Below are positions 54,136 through 62,851 of a stretch of DNA of 62,851 bases, one piece after another. The stretch covers positions 1 to 62,851 of the forward strand of contig JAGCLD010000014.1 in NCBI GenBank assembly GCA_017647145.1, given 5' to 3'. Source of the stretch: Paludibacteraceae bacterium (lineage in GTDB: Bacteria > Bacteroidota > Bacteroidia > Bacteroidales > Paludibacteraceae). Position numbers and translations under genes: made by a program. Within the stretch, counting starts at the first letter, position 1. Every line of letters begins with the position of its first letter. The notes beneath the pieces were generated by a model that saw nothing but the letters and a program-made list of their open reading frames with translations, had not been told where the DNA came from and ran no database searches.

Positions 54136-55797
54136 ATGAAGTTACTACACAACAAGATAAATCTCGCCTGCTTAAGCCTATGTCTATGCATAGGTACATT
54201 GCATGCACAAGAAGCACAAGAAACGCAACAAGACTCTGTATTTGAGCGCAACTTGACAGTGGAACGCGAATACACACCTGTGGTAAAACAAGCCACACGC
54301 ATAGACTTCTCTCCATCAGTATTAACCGAATCTACTCCATCAAGAGATTTGATATACCCTGACTTTAATCGTCCTATACAAACTGACAAAACAGTTCCAA
54401 CCTTGGACAGAGCAAGAATGGCATTCCCCACTCCAAAACAAGACAAGGGATTTGCCAGAGTTGGATTAGGTTTATATTGGAACACATTAGCCGAACTAAA
54501 CTACCGGTTATTAGACCAAAAGCAAACCAAAATGAACATCTATGCAAATCACTATGGCGTGTTCCGAAATCGAGTACTTAGTGAAACCGACTTTGGCTTG
54601 AATCTTAGCCATAGATTTGAAGCATCAGAGATTTATTTTAGCGCACAAGCCGCTAATGAGTTCTTCAACTACTACGGCAAGTGTTACATAGATAGTACAA
54701 AGCAATATGATTTTTCTAAATTAGACACATTAACAACAAAAGCCAAAGGGATTTGGGATGTAACAGCCAACGTAGGATGGCGTTCACTCGCCAACAGCAA
54801 AATAGACTATTTAATGCATGTTGGCTATAACTACTATCACTTGGGACGAGAGATAGGTACACATGCGATAAATGTAAAAGGGTATGCAGGAGGTACTATT
54901 GCAGAGAAACACCAAGTCGGTTTAAACATTGCCAACCACACCCTACTCTACATGAGTAACGACATCCAACAATCACCACGCAACCATCTACATGCAGAAC
55001 CATTCTATCAATATAAAGGCGATAAACTATACATCCATGCAGGTATAAATATGGACTTTATGTTTGGGAAAAACTTTGCATTCGCACCATCACCGCAAGT
55101 AATGGTGGAATGGATAGCAGACCCCGAGATGGTGAGTCTCTACATCAACGCAACCGGTTCCTACAATCTAAATACACCCAAAAACATACTAGAAGAAAAT
55201 CGCTACATCGAAATACCAGCCGTCATCAATGACAGCAATAGCACATACAAACCCATAAAAGCAGACATTGGATTTAAGATAAAACCAATAAAGGGCTTAC
55301 TCATTACTCCCTATCTTAGTTTCTCGCACTTAAGAAACGATGTTTTCTACACTTTCAATACAGCCAGTATGTCCTATTCATGTTTCAACATGAATGCATC
55401 AGTATTTGATGCCGGATTAACATTAAACTATCATTACCAGGATAAGCTAAACATCAATTTCGGAGGAGCCTACCACCATTGGATGACACAACCAGGCTTA
55501 ACCGTATGGGACAAACCGGCATGGGACATATGGGCAGACATTCACTACAGTATCACACCAAAATGGAGCGTACAAGCCGATATGACCTTTATAGGACAAC
55601 GCAAAGCCAATGTAGATGGAACAGCCCAAAAACTTAAAGCAGGATATCAAATTAACCTCGGAGGAATCTACACACCAAATAAATGGTTATCAGCCTTCCT
55701 AAAACTAAACAACATTGCCCATAATCAATACGAACAATTTTACGCTTACAAAACATACGGTTTCCAATTATTGGCCGGTGTTTCCTTAGCTTTTTAA
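54136..55797 (+). CDS. Outer-membrane beta-barrel protein, TonB-receptor-like barrel without plug
   Basis: 553 residues; signal peptide ends near A-Q (residue 25), a 90-residue N-terminal linker (ERNLTVEREYTPVVKQATRI), then repeated amphipathic strands and a C-terminal LAGVSLAF. The barrel looks like that of TonB receptors, but there is no plug domain. Pairs with the TPR protein upstream. A clear terminator follows. Confidence 0.8.
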   Translation: MKLLHNKINLACLSLCLCIGTLHAQEAQETQQDSVFERNLTVEREYTPVVKQATRIDFSPSVLTESTPSRDLIYPDFNRPIQTDKTVPTLDRARMAFPTPKQDKGFARVGLGLYWNTLAELNYRLLDQKQTKMNIYANHYGVFRNRVLSETDFGLNLSHRFEASEIYFSAQAANEFFNYYGKCYIDSTKQYDFSKLDTLTTKAKGIWDVTANVGWRSLANSKIDYLMHVGYNYYHLGREIGTHAINVKGYAGGTIAEKHQVGLNIANHTLLYMSNDIQQSPRNHLHAEPFYQYKGDKLYIHAGINMDFMFGKNFAFAPSPQVMVEWIADPEMVSLYINATGSYNLNTPKNILEENRYIEIPAVINDSNSTYKPIKADIGFKIKPIKGLLITPYLSFSHLRNDVFYTFNTASMSYSCFNMNASVFDAGLTLNYHYQDKLNINFGGAYHHWMTQPGLTVWDKPAWDIWADIHYSITPKWSVQADMTFIGQRKANVDGTAQKLKAGYQINLGGIYTPNKWLSAFLKLNNIAHNQYEQFYAYKTYGFQLLAGVSLAF

Positions 55798-55802
55798 CCA
55801 TA

Positions 55803-55841
55803 AGAAGATTGCGTTAAGCTTTAACGCAATCTTCTGTTTTT
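55803..55841 (+). terminator. Intrinsic terminator after the barrel gene
   Basis: 15-bp perfect stem AGAAGATTGCGTTAA with its complement, three-base loop, then GTTTTT. Confidence 0.85.
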
Positions 55842-55854
55842 AACCCAACTTATC

Positions 55855-57309
55855 ATGCATAAAAACACGCCCTTCTTTCTAATCATATTCATGATTATCA
55901 CTTTTATTGGCCTTAGTATATCCCAATTAAAGTTCTTCTGCGGAATGGCCCAAATGAGCCGACAACAATTTGACCATAGTGTAAGAAGAAGCGTCATGCA
56001 AACTATTAAATATCTGGAAGAAAGAGAAGCACTCTCCTATTTATCAACCATATTGGATGAAGAAACAAATTCCACACAAAGCGATAAAGTAATTAGAGAT
56101 CGTATTCATCTACAACTCTCCCATCTACATGGTAAAAAAAACGTAATTCAGATTGTGGACGATATACACCAAGAAATGCTCCATAAACTCGAACGCAATA
56201 GAGACATCATGAACAAAGCTGTGTTACGTTGGTTAAAAGATGACGACAGAATCATTGAAGAGCGCATTGACTATGAAGAGTTAGAGTTAGTTCTATCAAA
56301 TATCTTGCTATTTAATGGACTAGACATCCCATTTACTTTCTCTATCCACAACAACAGCGACTCGCTTATATATACATCTGAATCAATACAATATGCATCC
56401 AAAATTCCAGCAGAAAAAAAATACACTTACACCCTATTCCCTTTAGAACCCCTACCACAAAATCGAGGGTACATAACATTATATTTCCCAACACGTCCCA
56501 ATTACTTAAAAAAAATACTCTCACTCTACACTCCAACCTTTCTACTAACAACATTCGTGTTAATAATCTTTATCATAACCCTTATTATCATCTTCAATCA
56601 AATACGACTTAACAAGATGAAAAATGATTTCATCGACAATATAACACACGAATTTAAAACACCGATATCATCCATATCGTTAGCTTCGCAAATGTTAAGA
56701 GACAATTCCATTACCAAAACTCCAAAAGCGATTACTAACATAAGCAACATTATACGCGAAGAAACCGGCCGACTAAATATGCTCATTGAAAGAGTCTTAC
56801 AATTATCTCTTTTTGAACAGAAAAAATCTCCTCTTCAATTTACAGACATACATATCAATGAACTATTAGAAGACATAGCACACAATTTCTCTTTCAAAGT
56901 TGAAAAAAACAAAGGTAAAATATTCACACACTTCGATGCATGCAACGACATTGCACTCATTGACGAAGTTCACTTTACGAATGTTATTTACAACCTATTA
57001 GACAACGCACTAAAATACTCCAATCCTCCACTACTACTACACATCAGAACTCGCAATGTCAAAGAAGAAGAACTAATCATTGAAGTAGAAGACAACGGAA
57101 TCGGGATAGCGGAGAAAGACTTAAAATTGATTTTTGATAAATTCTATAGAGTATCAACAGAAAACGTACACAATGTCAAAGGTTTTGGCATAGGACTTGC
57201 ATACGTAAAAAAGATGATTAGTGAGCATCAAGGAACGATCCAAGTGATCAGCGAACTCAACATTGGAACAAAATTTATTATTACTATACCAACCCTAAAA
57301 AATGATTAG
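55855..57309 (+). CDS. rprX: Two-component sensor histidine kinase, RprX-like
   Basis: 484 residues: transmembrane segment about 7-25, periplasmic sensor about 26-215, second transmembrane segment about 222-245 (LLTTFVLIIFIITLIII), HisKA domain with phospho-acceptor His in DFIDNITHEFKTP, HATPase domain with N-box NLLDNALKYSN, G1 VEDNGIGIAEKD and G2 GFGIGLAYVKK. No HAMP domain evident. Paired with the RprY-like regulator downstream; the name follows the Bacteroides RprXY system and is by resemblance. Confidence 0.88.
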   Translation: MHKNTPFFLIIFMIITFIGLSISQLKFFCGMAQMSRQQFDHSVRRSVMQTIKYLEEREALSYLSTILDEETNSTQSDKVIRDRIHLQLSHLHGKKNVIQIVDDIHQEMLHKLERNRDIMNKAVLRWLKDDDRIIEERIDYEELELVLSNILLFNGLDIPFTFSIHNNSDSLIYTSESIQYASKIPAEKKYTYTLFPLEPLPQNRGYITLYFPTRPNYLKKILSLYTPTFLLTTFVLIIFIITLIIIFNQIRLNKMKNDFIDNITHEFKTPISSISLASQMLRDNSITKTPKAITNISNIIREETGRLNMLIERVLQLSLFEQKKSPLQFTDIHINELLEDIAHNFSFKVEKNKGKIFTHFDACNDIALIDEVHFTNVIYNLLDNALKYSNPPLLLHIRTRNVKEEELIIEVEDNGIGIAEKDLKLIFDKFYRVSTENVHNVKGFGIGLAYVKKMISEHQGTIQVISELNIGTKFIITIPTLKND

Positions 57310-58015
57310 TCATATGAAGAAAGACAAGATTAGAATTCTTTTATGCGAAGATGATGAGAACTTAGGCAGTTTATTACATGAATATTTGCAATCTAAAGGA
57401 TATGACGCTGATTTACAACCTGACGGTGAGGAAGGATTATTAGCCTTTACAAAAAACACATATGATATTTGTATCCTTGATGTCATGATGCCCAAGAAAG
57501 ATGGATTTACATTGGCCATTGACATTCGGAATCTCAACTCTAACATACCTATTATCTTTCTAACTGCTAAAATGACAAAAGAAGATGTCTTGCAAGGGTT
57601 TAGATTAGGAGCAGATGACTACCTTACCAAGCCATTCAGCATGGAAGAATTGCTCTACAGAATTGAATCTATCATGCGACGTATTCATGGTAAGAAGGAA
57701 AAGTATGCAACAGAGTTCAAGATTGGTGACTTTATTTTCAGTTCACAAAAGCAGAATCTGACTATTGGGGACAAAATAATAAGACTCACTACCAAAGAAT
57801 CTGAACTACTTACACTTCTTGCTATTAATGGCAACAATGTCTTAGAACGTAATTTTGCACTAAAGACTATTTGGGTGGATGACAACTACTTTAATGCACG
57901 TAGCATGGATGTCTATATCACCAAATTACGCAAGTTACTTAAAGACGATCCTAACGTAAGTATCATCAATATACACGGAAAAGGTTATAAGCTTATCATA
58001 CCCAACAAGAAATAA
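57302..58015 (+). CDS. rprY: OmpR-type response regulator, RprY-like
   Basis: 237 residues: receiver domain with acidic pocket CEDDEN, phospho-acceptor Asp60 (ILDVMMPKKDG), LTAK and TKPF; then an OmpR/PhoB winged helix (RLTTKESELLTLLAIN ... INIHGKGYKLI). Shown start overlaps the kinase gene by eight bases; Met5 at 57314 is equally plausible. Followed by a strong terminator. Confidence 0.9.
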   Translation: MISHMKKDKIRILLCEDDENLGSLLHEYLQSKGYDADLQPDGEEGLLAFTKNTYDICILDVMMPKKDGFTLAIDIRNLNSNIPIIFLTAKMTKEDVLQGFRLGADDYLTKPFSMEELLYRIESIMRRIHGKKEKYATEFKIGDFIFSSQKQNLTIGDKIIRLTTKESELLTLLAINGNNVLERNFALKTIWVDDNYFNARSMDVYITKLRKLLKDDPNVSIINIHGKGYKLIIPNKK

Positions 58016-58045
58016 ACACTCAACTCGAGTTAACTATAACATTAC

Positions 58046-58086
58046 AAAAATATCCATGTTGCGACTATACAACATGGATATTTTTT
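58046..58086 (+). terminator. Intrinsic terminator after rprY
   Basis: AAAATATCCATGTTG pairs with CAACATGGATATTTT, eight-base loop, T run. Confidence 0.85.
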
Positions 58087-58163
58087 ATTGTATTATATGT
58101 TCTCCACATGAGGTCTATCACAGACAATACTGTACAATAGAACGAAAATGAATGAATAATTAA

Positions 58164-59228
58164 CTATTTTCTATTCATTACATCCATCTGCACACGTACA
58201 GATTCCTCATGTATTGCCTCCAACACAGTGCGCATAAACTCGCCACTCATCCCCATGTTCTCTCCATCAGCAATACGTTTATCTAAAATCTCATTATATC
58301 GTCCTGTCTGTAATACTGCTATATTATGTTCTTTCTTAAACGAGCCTATCTGCTCTGATATTCTCATACGCTTTGACAATATGGACAATAGTTCATTATC
58401 TAATACATCTATCTCACGTCGCAAATCTACCAGATCATCAGTTGACTGTTTCATGTCACGTAATACAAGGTTTGATAGAATATCTTTCAGGGCATCCGGG
58501 GTCACTTGTTGTTCACTGTCACTCCATGCTTTTTCCGGAGTACAATGACTTTCGATTAATAAGCCGTCGTATTGTAAATCCATGGCTTGTTGTGCAATAG
58601 ATGCAATTAAATTTCTTCTTCCACCAATATGGCTTGGGTCACAGAACAATGTTAGTTGTGGATAACGTCTGTGTAGTTCTATTGGTATGTGCCACTGCGG
58701 TTGATTACGATAGATTTTCTTATCATAGGAACTAAACCCTCTGTGCACTGCTGCCAGGCAATGAATACCAGCATTATAAATTCTTTCAATTGCTCCTATC
58801 CATAGTTCCAAATCCGGGTTAATGGGATTCTTTATCAGTAGTGGTATGTCTGTACCTCTCAAGGCATCAGCAATTTCCTGTACTGCAAAGGGATTCGCTG
58901 TGGTTCTTGCACCAAGCCATAGTACATCCACTCCGTACTTCAATGCTTCATATACGTGTTTCTCTGTTGCTACTTCTGTAGCAACATACATTCCCGTTTC
59001 CTCTTTGACTCTTTTAAGCCAAGGCAATCCTTTGACACCAATTCCTTCAAATCCTCCCGGTTTTGTTCTTGGTTTCCAAATACCGGCTCTAAAGATTTGC
59101 ACTCCATTGGCAGCCAAAGTTCGTGCTGTTTGCAATGTTTGTTCTTCCGTTTCCGCACTGCACGGTCCTGCAATGACAATAGGTCTTTCTTGTGCCAGTT
59201 TCGGCAAATGAAAAGGTTTTATATCCAT
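58164..59228 (-). CDS. Bifunctional DAHP synthase/chorismate mutase
   Basis: 354 residues. N-terminal domain (to about 255): 3-deoxy-7-phosphoheptulonate synthase of the type I-beta/KDO8PS-like group, with VIAGPCSAE, GIGVKGLPWL, LIKNPINPDLELWIGA, AVHRGFSSYDKKIYRN and CDPSHIGG. C-terminal domain (about 265-354): AroQ chorismate mutase helix bundle (LRREIDVLDNELLSILSKRMRIS). The fusion joins the first and a branch step of aromatic amino-acid synthesis and usually allows feedback control by chorismate or prephenate. Start placed at 59228; ATG at 59240 is also possible. Confidence 0.92.
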   Translation of the reverse strand: MDIKPFHLPKLAQERPIVIAGPCSAETEEQTLQTARTLAANGVQIFRAGIWKPRTKPGGFEGIGVKGLPWLKRVKEETGMYVATEVATEKHVYEALKYGVDVLWLGARTTANPFAVQEIADALRGTDIPLLIKNPINPDLELWIGAIERIYNAGIHCLAAVHRGFSSYDKKIYRNQPQWHIPIELHRRYPQLTLFCDPSHIGGRRNLIASIAQQAMDLQYDGLLIESHCTPEKAWSDSEQQVTPDALKDILSNLVLRDMKQSTDDLVDLRREIDVLDNELLSILSKRMRISEQIGSFKKEHNIAVLQTGRYNEILDKRIADGENMGMSGEFMRTVLEAIHEESVRVQMDVMNRK

Positions 59229-59257
59229 ACTTATCAGCATATAAACACTTTGTTGTA

Positions 59258-59265
59258 CAAAGGTA
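59258..59265 (-). promoter_or_regulatory. -7 promoter box of the DAHP synthase-chorismate mutase gene
   Basis: TACCTTTG on the minus strand; start near 59251. Confidence 0.5.
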
Positions 59266-59365
59266 GTTAAACCTATTTAATCCACAAAACAAATAAAGCT
59301 TTACTTCTTTAGAGATACTCAGAAAACAACGGAAGCAATGTTCTCATCAGTGAATACAAACAAAT

Positions 59366-59398
59366 AAAAAGAGGAAGTAGTAATACTACCTCCTCTTC
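59366..59398 (-). terminator. Terminator after the L31 gene
   Basis: An imperfect stem of GAGGAGGTAGT with ACTACTTCCTC on the minus strand, then five T. Confidence 0.65.
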
Positions 59399-59418
59399 TA
59401 TTTATAAGGTTATCCTTA

Positions 59419-59673
59419 TTATTTTTTATTTCTGTTACCGTAGCGGCTCATGAATTTATCAACACGTCCTGCGGTGTCAACAAGTTTAGACTTACCGGTG
59501 TAGAACGGGTGTGAAGAGCTTGAGATTTCAAGCTTAACGAGCGGATAGGTTACGCCATCAATTTCGATGGTATCTTTCGTATTCACTGTAGAACGAGTGA
59601 TGAATTGATCGCCGTTAGACATGTCTTTGAACACGACAGGGCGATAACTTTCAGGATGGATTCCACTTTTCAT
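59419..59673 (-). CDS. rpmE2: 50S ribosomal protein L31, type B
   Basis: 84 residues, the longer form without the zinc CxxC motif of type [20 protein letters not shown] and [23 protein letters not shown] are family hallmarks. Located 38 bases downstream of rplI, possibly on the same transcript. Confidence 0.94.
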   Translation of the reverse strand: MKSGIHPESYRPVVFKDMSNGDQFITRSTVNTKDTIEIDGVTYPLVKLEISSSSHPFYTGKSKLVDTAGRVDKFMSRYGNRNKK

Positions 59674-59711
59674 AATGTTTCTTTTTTTTCTTTATTATCA
59701 ACTACTGTGTG

Positions 59712-60170
59712 TTATTTTTCTTCTTTAGCTTCAGCCACTACCTCAAACGCTACTTCAACGCTCACTTCTCTGTGCAATTTGATAGCTGCTTTGTAGCTTC
59801 CTAATTCTTTAACAGCGTCTTTTACGACGATGATTTTGCGGTCAATTTCGAATCCTTGAGCAGCGAGTGCTTCAGCTACTTGGATGTTACCAACAGCACC
59901 GAATAGTTTGCCTGTTTCGCTAACTTTAGCTGCAATAGTCAATTGTACATTTTCCAATTTAGCAGCCAATTCCACCATTTCGTTTTTAATTTTTTCCAAT
60001 TTGTGAGCACGTTGTTTCAATTCTTCAGCCAACATTTTGCGTGCAGATGGAGTAGCAACAACTGCTTTCTTTTGGGGGATAAGATAGTTACGTCCGTAAC
60101 CATCACGTACTTTTACGATATCGTCTTTGTAACCCAAGTTGATTACATCTTCTTTCAAAATAATTTCCAT
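59712..60170 (-). CDS. rplI: 50S ribosomal protein L9
   Basis: 152 residues: N-terminal L9 domain MEIILKEDVINLGYKDDIVKVRDGYGRNYLIP, long connecting helix and C-terminal domain. Third gene of the conserved rpsF-rpsR-rplI operon. Confidence 0.97.
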   Translation of the reverse strand: MEIILKEDVINLGYKDDIVKVRDGYGRNYLIPQKKAVVATPSARKMLAEELKQRAHKLEKIKNEMVELAAKLENVQLTIAAKVSETGKLFGAVGNIQVAEALAAQGFEIDRKIIVVKDAVKELGSYKAAIKLHREVSVEVAFEVVAEAKEEK

Positions 60171-60191
60171 AATAATCTCCTCCTAAAATTC

Positions 60192-60461
60192 TTATTTCAT
60201 CATGTCAGTTACATAAGGAAGCAGAGCCAAGTGACGTGCACGTTTTACAGCTTGTGCTACCTTGCGTTGATACTTCAAAGAGGTACCTGTGAGGCGACGT
60301 GGCAATATTTTACCTTGTTCATTCAAGAACTTTTTCAAAAATTCAGGATCTTTGTAGTCGATGTACTTAATACCGCTTTTTTTGAAGCGACAATATTTTT
60401 TTCTTTTGGTGTCTGTAGCTACCGGAGTAAGGTATCTAATGTCTTGTTGATTTGCTGCCAT
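60192..60461 (-). CDS. rpsR: 30S ribosomal protein S18
   Basis: 89 residues, with the conserved KYCRFKK and [22 protein letters not shown] segments. Three bases after rpsF. Confidence 0.97.
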   Translation of the reverse strand: MAANQQDIRYLTPVATDTKRKKYCRFKKSGIKYIDYKDPEFLKKFLNEQGKILPRRLTGTSLKYQRKVAQAVKRARHLALLPYVTDMMK

Positions 60462-60464
60462 GTC

Positions 60465-60824
60465 TTAGTCCTCCTTCTTTTCTTCCTTAGCGGCTTGTTT
60501 TAAATGTTTTCTTTTTTCTGCATATTCGAAAGCATATTTATCGAGACGGAATGTTAAGAATCGTAAGATACGTTCGTCACGACGGAATGCTGTTTCGAGT
60601 TGTGCGATCACCGTTGGTTCGGCATCAAACTGCAACAAAGCATAAAAACCTGTTGATTTTTTTTGGATAGTGTAAGCCAACTTACGTAATCCCCACAATT
60701 CCTCGTTAAGAATGGTAGCTCCATTGTCAACGAGCAATGCTTTAAACTTTTCTACCGCTTCCTTCATCTGTACGTCAGATAAAACGGGAGTCAAAATGAA
60801 AGCGGTTTCGTAATGATTTAACAT
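60465..60824 (-). CDS. rpsF: 30S ribosomal protein S6
   Basis: 119 residues starting [17 protein letters not shown], with the [20 protein letters not shown] core and a lysine-rich tail. The frame is open to 60881, but the promoter occupies 60879-60886, so the start must be internal; 60824 matches the family. First gene of the S6-S18-L9 operon. Confidence 0.96.
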   Translation of the reverse strand: MLNHYETAFILTPVLSDVQMKEAVEKFKALLVDNGATILNEELWGLRKLAYTIQKKSTGFYALLQFDAEPTVIAQLETAFRRDERILRFLTFRLDKYAFEYAEKRKHLKQAAKEEKKED

Positions 60825-60878
60825 ACTGAAATGTAGCTTTTTAATTGTTAATACTAATAAGTTATATTTTTTGCGGCG

Positions 60879-60886
60879 CAAAGTTA
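60879..60886 (-). promoter_or_regulatory. -7 promoter box of the rpsF operon
   Basis: TAACTTTG on the minus strand; start near 60872 gives a leader of about 48 bases. Confidence 0.6.
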
Positions 60887-60899
60887 CATATTTTATTTT

Positions 60900-61096
60900 G
60901 AATGTGCAAGTTATACTTTCAAATACTTTATCTACTCAGAATGAATTATTAGCATTCCAGGGGTATAAGAGCAGTTGCATGCCTTGTTTGGTAGAAAATG
61001 GTTAGTTCTATAGAGAGGGATACGGGTCAGGTTAGGATGTTTTCGTTATTTTGTGGGTCGATGTCCTATAGAAGATACATTAGCGTGTCTTGATGT
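60900..61096. other. Intergenic region without a gene
   Basis: Between the rpsF promoter and the 11-bp array. No structure or frame worth calling. Confidence 0.4.
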
Positions 61097-61261
61097 TATC
61101 TTTATCCTATCTTTATCCTATCTTTATCCTACGTGTATCCTACGTGTATCCTACGTGTATCCTACGTGTATCCTACGTGTATCTTACGTGTATCCTACGT
61201 GTATCTTACGTGTATCCTACGTATATCCTACGTGTATCTTACGTGTATCCTACGTGTATCC
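61097..61261 (+). repeat. 11-bp tandem repeat, fifteen units
   Basis: TATCTTTATCC three times (61097-61129) followed by twelve units of TACGTGTATCC or near variants (TATCT endings, one TACGTATATCC) to 61261. Period is exactly 11 throughout. Confidence 0.92.
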
Positions 61262-61395
61262 TACGTATCTGTTAGGTGGAGTGGATGAGACCTTCGGAGG
61301 TAGTTTTGCTGTGTGGATTTGGATGGACACGGCACGCCGTTTATATAAATTGCGTGTCCTGTATGTTTTGTGAGTATGCGGGTGGTGAGGGGATA

Positions 61396-61452
61396 ACTAG
61401 GGGCTGTGACTCTGGGAGACTAGGGGACTGTGACTCCGGGAGACTAGGGGAT
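61396..61452 (+). repeat. Direct repeat of 23-24 bp, two and a half copies
   Basis: ACTAGGGG begins units at 61396, 61419 and 61443; the first two continue with a near-identical CTGTGACTCnGGGAG. Confidence 0.8.
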
Positions 61453-61480
61453 GGAGGGTGGATGTTCTTTGTGATAAGAG

Positions 61481-61513
61481 AAAAGCACCCATGCTTGGTG
61501 AGTGCATGGGTGT
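61481..61513 (-). terminator. Terminator of the surface-protein gene at the right edge
   Basis: GCACCCATGC (61485-61494) pairs with GCATGGGTG (61504-61512); on the minus strand TTTT follows. Confidence 0.65.
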
Positions 61514-61544
61514 TTTGGTTGTATGTGGATTGGTTTTGAATGTG

Positions 61545-62851
61545 TTAGTTGATCTTACGTCCCCATGTGTCATACATTGTTCCATCGGGCATGAGGATGT
61601 AGAGTTTGTTGTCTATCATCACTTTTCGTGGTTGTGGTACTGTTTCAGTTTCTGCACCTTGCAAAGCAGTATTGGATGCACAATCCACTTCAAAAGCATG
61701 GTATGGATAAACCGACTTGTCTATTTCATAACATGTGGATTGGGTTACACCGGTGATGTCAATCGTTTGTTCTCCTGCTCCATTTGTCCAAATGATGTTT
61801 ACATTCTTTACGGAGGCATCAAACGTATAGCTCCACCAACCTTCGGCATCTTTACTTACCAGCGTACCCGGCCATTCTCCTAAGAATTGTCCTTCCGTAT
61901 CACTCCAAGCATACAAATATACAGATGTCCATGAGGAAACACTTGCAGGTCTTAGGCGCACTGTGATACGGTCGTCAATAACAATATTCTTGTCATAGAC
62001 GGCTGTTATGGTCAAATCACTTTGTACATTGCTGAAATCCTTATCCCAACCGGTGAAGGTATAACCCTCACGAGTAGGGTCGGCAGGAGCAGTAGCAGAT
62101 TTGCCTTGCTCGACTTGCTCGGACTTGAGCGTAGCGCCGTTCCAATCTTGGAAAGTTACGGTGAAGTAGGTTGGTTTAGGTTCTTCTTTTTCATATTGGG
62201 CTATGACAATCAAGTCAGATGTTACGTTTTTGATTGACTTGCTCCAACCGGTAAAGGTGTAACCCTCGCGCGTAGGATTTGTGGTAGGTCCTACGGCATC
62301 TTTACCCTCTTCTACTTGCTCAGAATGTAGTTCTGTACCGTCCCAATCGAAGAAGGTGACGGTGTAGTAGGTTGGTTGTGTAGCATTTTGTTTGTATTGC
62401 GCAATTACAGTCAAATCACTTTGCACATTGCTAAAGTCCTTATCCCAACCGGTGAAGGTATAACCCTCGCGAGTAGGATTGATTGGCGCTGTAGCCGACT
62501 TACCTTGCTCGACTTGCTCAGTCTTGAGCGTAGTACCGTCCCAATCAAGGAAGGTGACCGTGAAATACACCGGTTTAGGTGTTTCTTTTTCGTATTGGGC
62601 AATGACAATCAAGTCAGATATTACGTTTTTGATGGACTTACTCCAACCGGTAAACACATATCCTTCACGAGTAGGATTAGCTGGTCCTACTGCATCTTTG
62701 CCTTGCTCTACCTGCTCGGCGTGTAGTTCTGTGCCGTCCCAATCAAAGAAAATTACCGTGAAGTAAGTGATGTTTTGCTTGTATTGGGCTGTTACGGTCA
62801 AATCACTTTGCACATTGCTGAAGTCCTTATCCCAACCGGTGAAGGTATATC
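61545..62851 (-). CDS. Surface protein with Listeria-Bacteroides B-repeats and starch-binding-like module, 5' end missing
   Basis: The frame is open to the right edge of the window, so the N-terminus is absent; 435 residues are visible. At least four full repeats of about 65-70 residues of the InlB B-repeat/Flg_new type (TREGYTFTGW ... VIAQY) are followed by a beta-sandwich resembling a CBM26-type starch-binding module (VYLYAWSDTEGQFLGEWPGT ... VNIIWTNGAGEQT) and a C-terminal RKVMIDNKLYILMPDGTMYDTWGRKI tail common at the ends of Bacteroidales cell-surface proteins. The repeats alternate between two versions, WDKDFSNVQSDLT and WSKSIKNVTSDLI. Probably a secreted or surface glycan-binding or adhesion protein. 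Confidence 0.82.
   Translation of the reverse strand, partial: YTFTGWDKDFSNVQSDLTVTAQYKQNITYFTVIFFDWDGTELHAEQVEQGKDAVGPANPTREGYVFTGWSKSIKNVISDLIVIAQYEKETPKPVYFTVTFLDWDGTTLKTEQVEQGKSATAPINPTREGYTFTGWDKDFSNVQSDLTVIAQYKQNATQPTYYTVTFFDWDGTELHSEQVEEGKDAVGPTTNPTREGYTFTGWSKSIKNVTSDLIVIAQYEKEEPKPTYFTVTFQDWNGATLKSEQVEQGKSATAPADPTREGYTFTGWDKDFSNVQSDLTITAVYDKNIVIDDRITVRLRPASVSSWTSVYLYAWSDTEGQFLGEWPGTLVSKDAEGWWSYTFDASVKNVNIIWTNGAGEQTIDITGVTQSTCYEIDKSVYPYHAFEVDCASNTALQGAETETVPQPRKVMIDNKLYILMPDGTMYDTWGRKIN

Noticed and set aside
61053-61373. 106-codon frame over the 11-bp array (repeating SYVYPTCILRV)
   Set aside because: Simply the translation of a tandem repeat whose 33-base triple period keeps frames open.
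1-62851. tRNA and rRNA genes
   Set aside because: I looked through the intergenic spaces for T-arm and acceptor-like patterns and for rRNA landmarks and found none convincing.

Overview
The window comes from a bacterium of the order Bacteroidales (phylum Bacteroidota). The promoters follow the Bacteroidota pattern (TTTG or TTG, then 19-20 bases, then TAnnTTTG), and Shine-Dalgarno sites are mostly absent. The gene content fits as well: a TonB-dependent receptor with a DUF5689 lipoprotein, a DUF4465 lipoprotein behind a cobalamin riboswitch, an RprX/RprY-like pair, a DAHP synthase-chorismate mutase fusion, and a possible type IX secretion tail on an M6 protease. I cannot place it below order.

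Layout. 1-9.4 kb: a minus-strand operon (SDR, nucleotidyltransferase, zinc alcohol dehydrogenase, start of a DUF5714-like protein), then a DMT exporter, an alpha/beta hydrolase, outer-membrane proteins, a GNAT acetyltransferase, YraN, and a LytTR regulator overlapping a membrane-anchored NAGPA-like protein. 9.4-13.2 kb: a cluster of promoter-bearing repeats upstream of lptB-rnz-ridA, then a structured RNA with its own promoter and terminator, a small lipoprotein, and a remnant of the neighbouring glycosidase gene. 13.2-25 kb: M6 protease-aspartokinase-GHL10 operon, serC-serA, prfA-pyrF, and a riboswitch-controlled corrinoid-binding-type lipoprotein.

25.6-36.3 kb: a tight six-gene defence operon on the minus strand (SNF2-type helicase, small unknown protein, DUF4391, type III Mod, DUF2971, type III Res). 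It is preceded by a roughly 330-nt structured leader that ends in an intrinsic terminator. 36.4-37 kb: a repeat-rich junction with a variable-stem hairpin array and several 11-bp-period tandem repeats. 37-44 kb: Dabb protein, collagen-like lipoprotein, THUMP-like methyltransferase, CvpA, DUF5689 lipoprotein and TonB receptor. 44-48.5 kb: a LacI-family regulator with uxaB and uxaA for hexuronate breakdown, with a perfect palindromic operator at the start of the transcript. 48.9-58 kb: DacB, BirA, a large TPR protein, an outer-membrane barrel and a two-component pair. 58-63 kb: DAHP synthase-chorismate mutase, the S6-S18-L9 operon plus L31B, a 15-unit 11-bp repeat array, and a truncated surface protein with alternating B-repeats and a starch-binding-like module.

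The least explained items are the two structured leader or noncoding RNAs (12394-12676 and 35933-36264), the extended type III restriction operon, the variable-stem hairpin array, the dispersed 11-bp-period repeats, and the LytTR/membrane-protein pair with 21-bp-spaced direct repeats in its promoter. All calls come from reading the sequence; no database search was possible.
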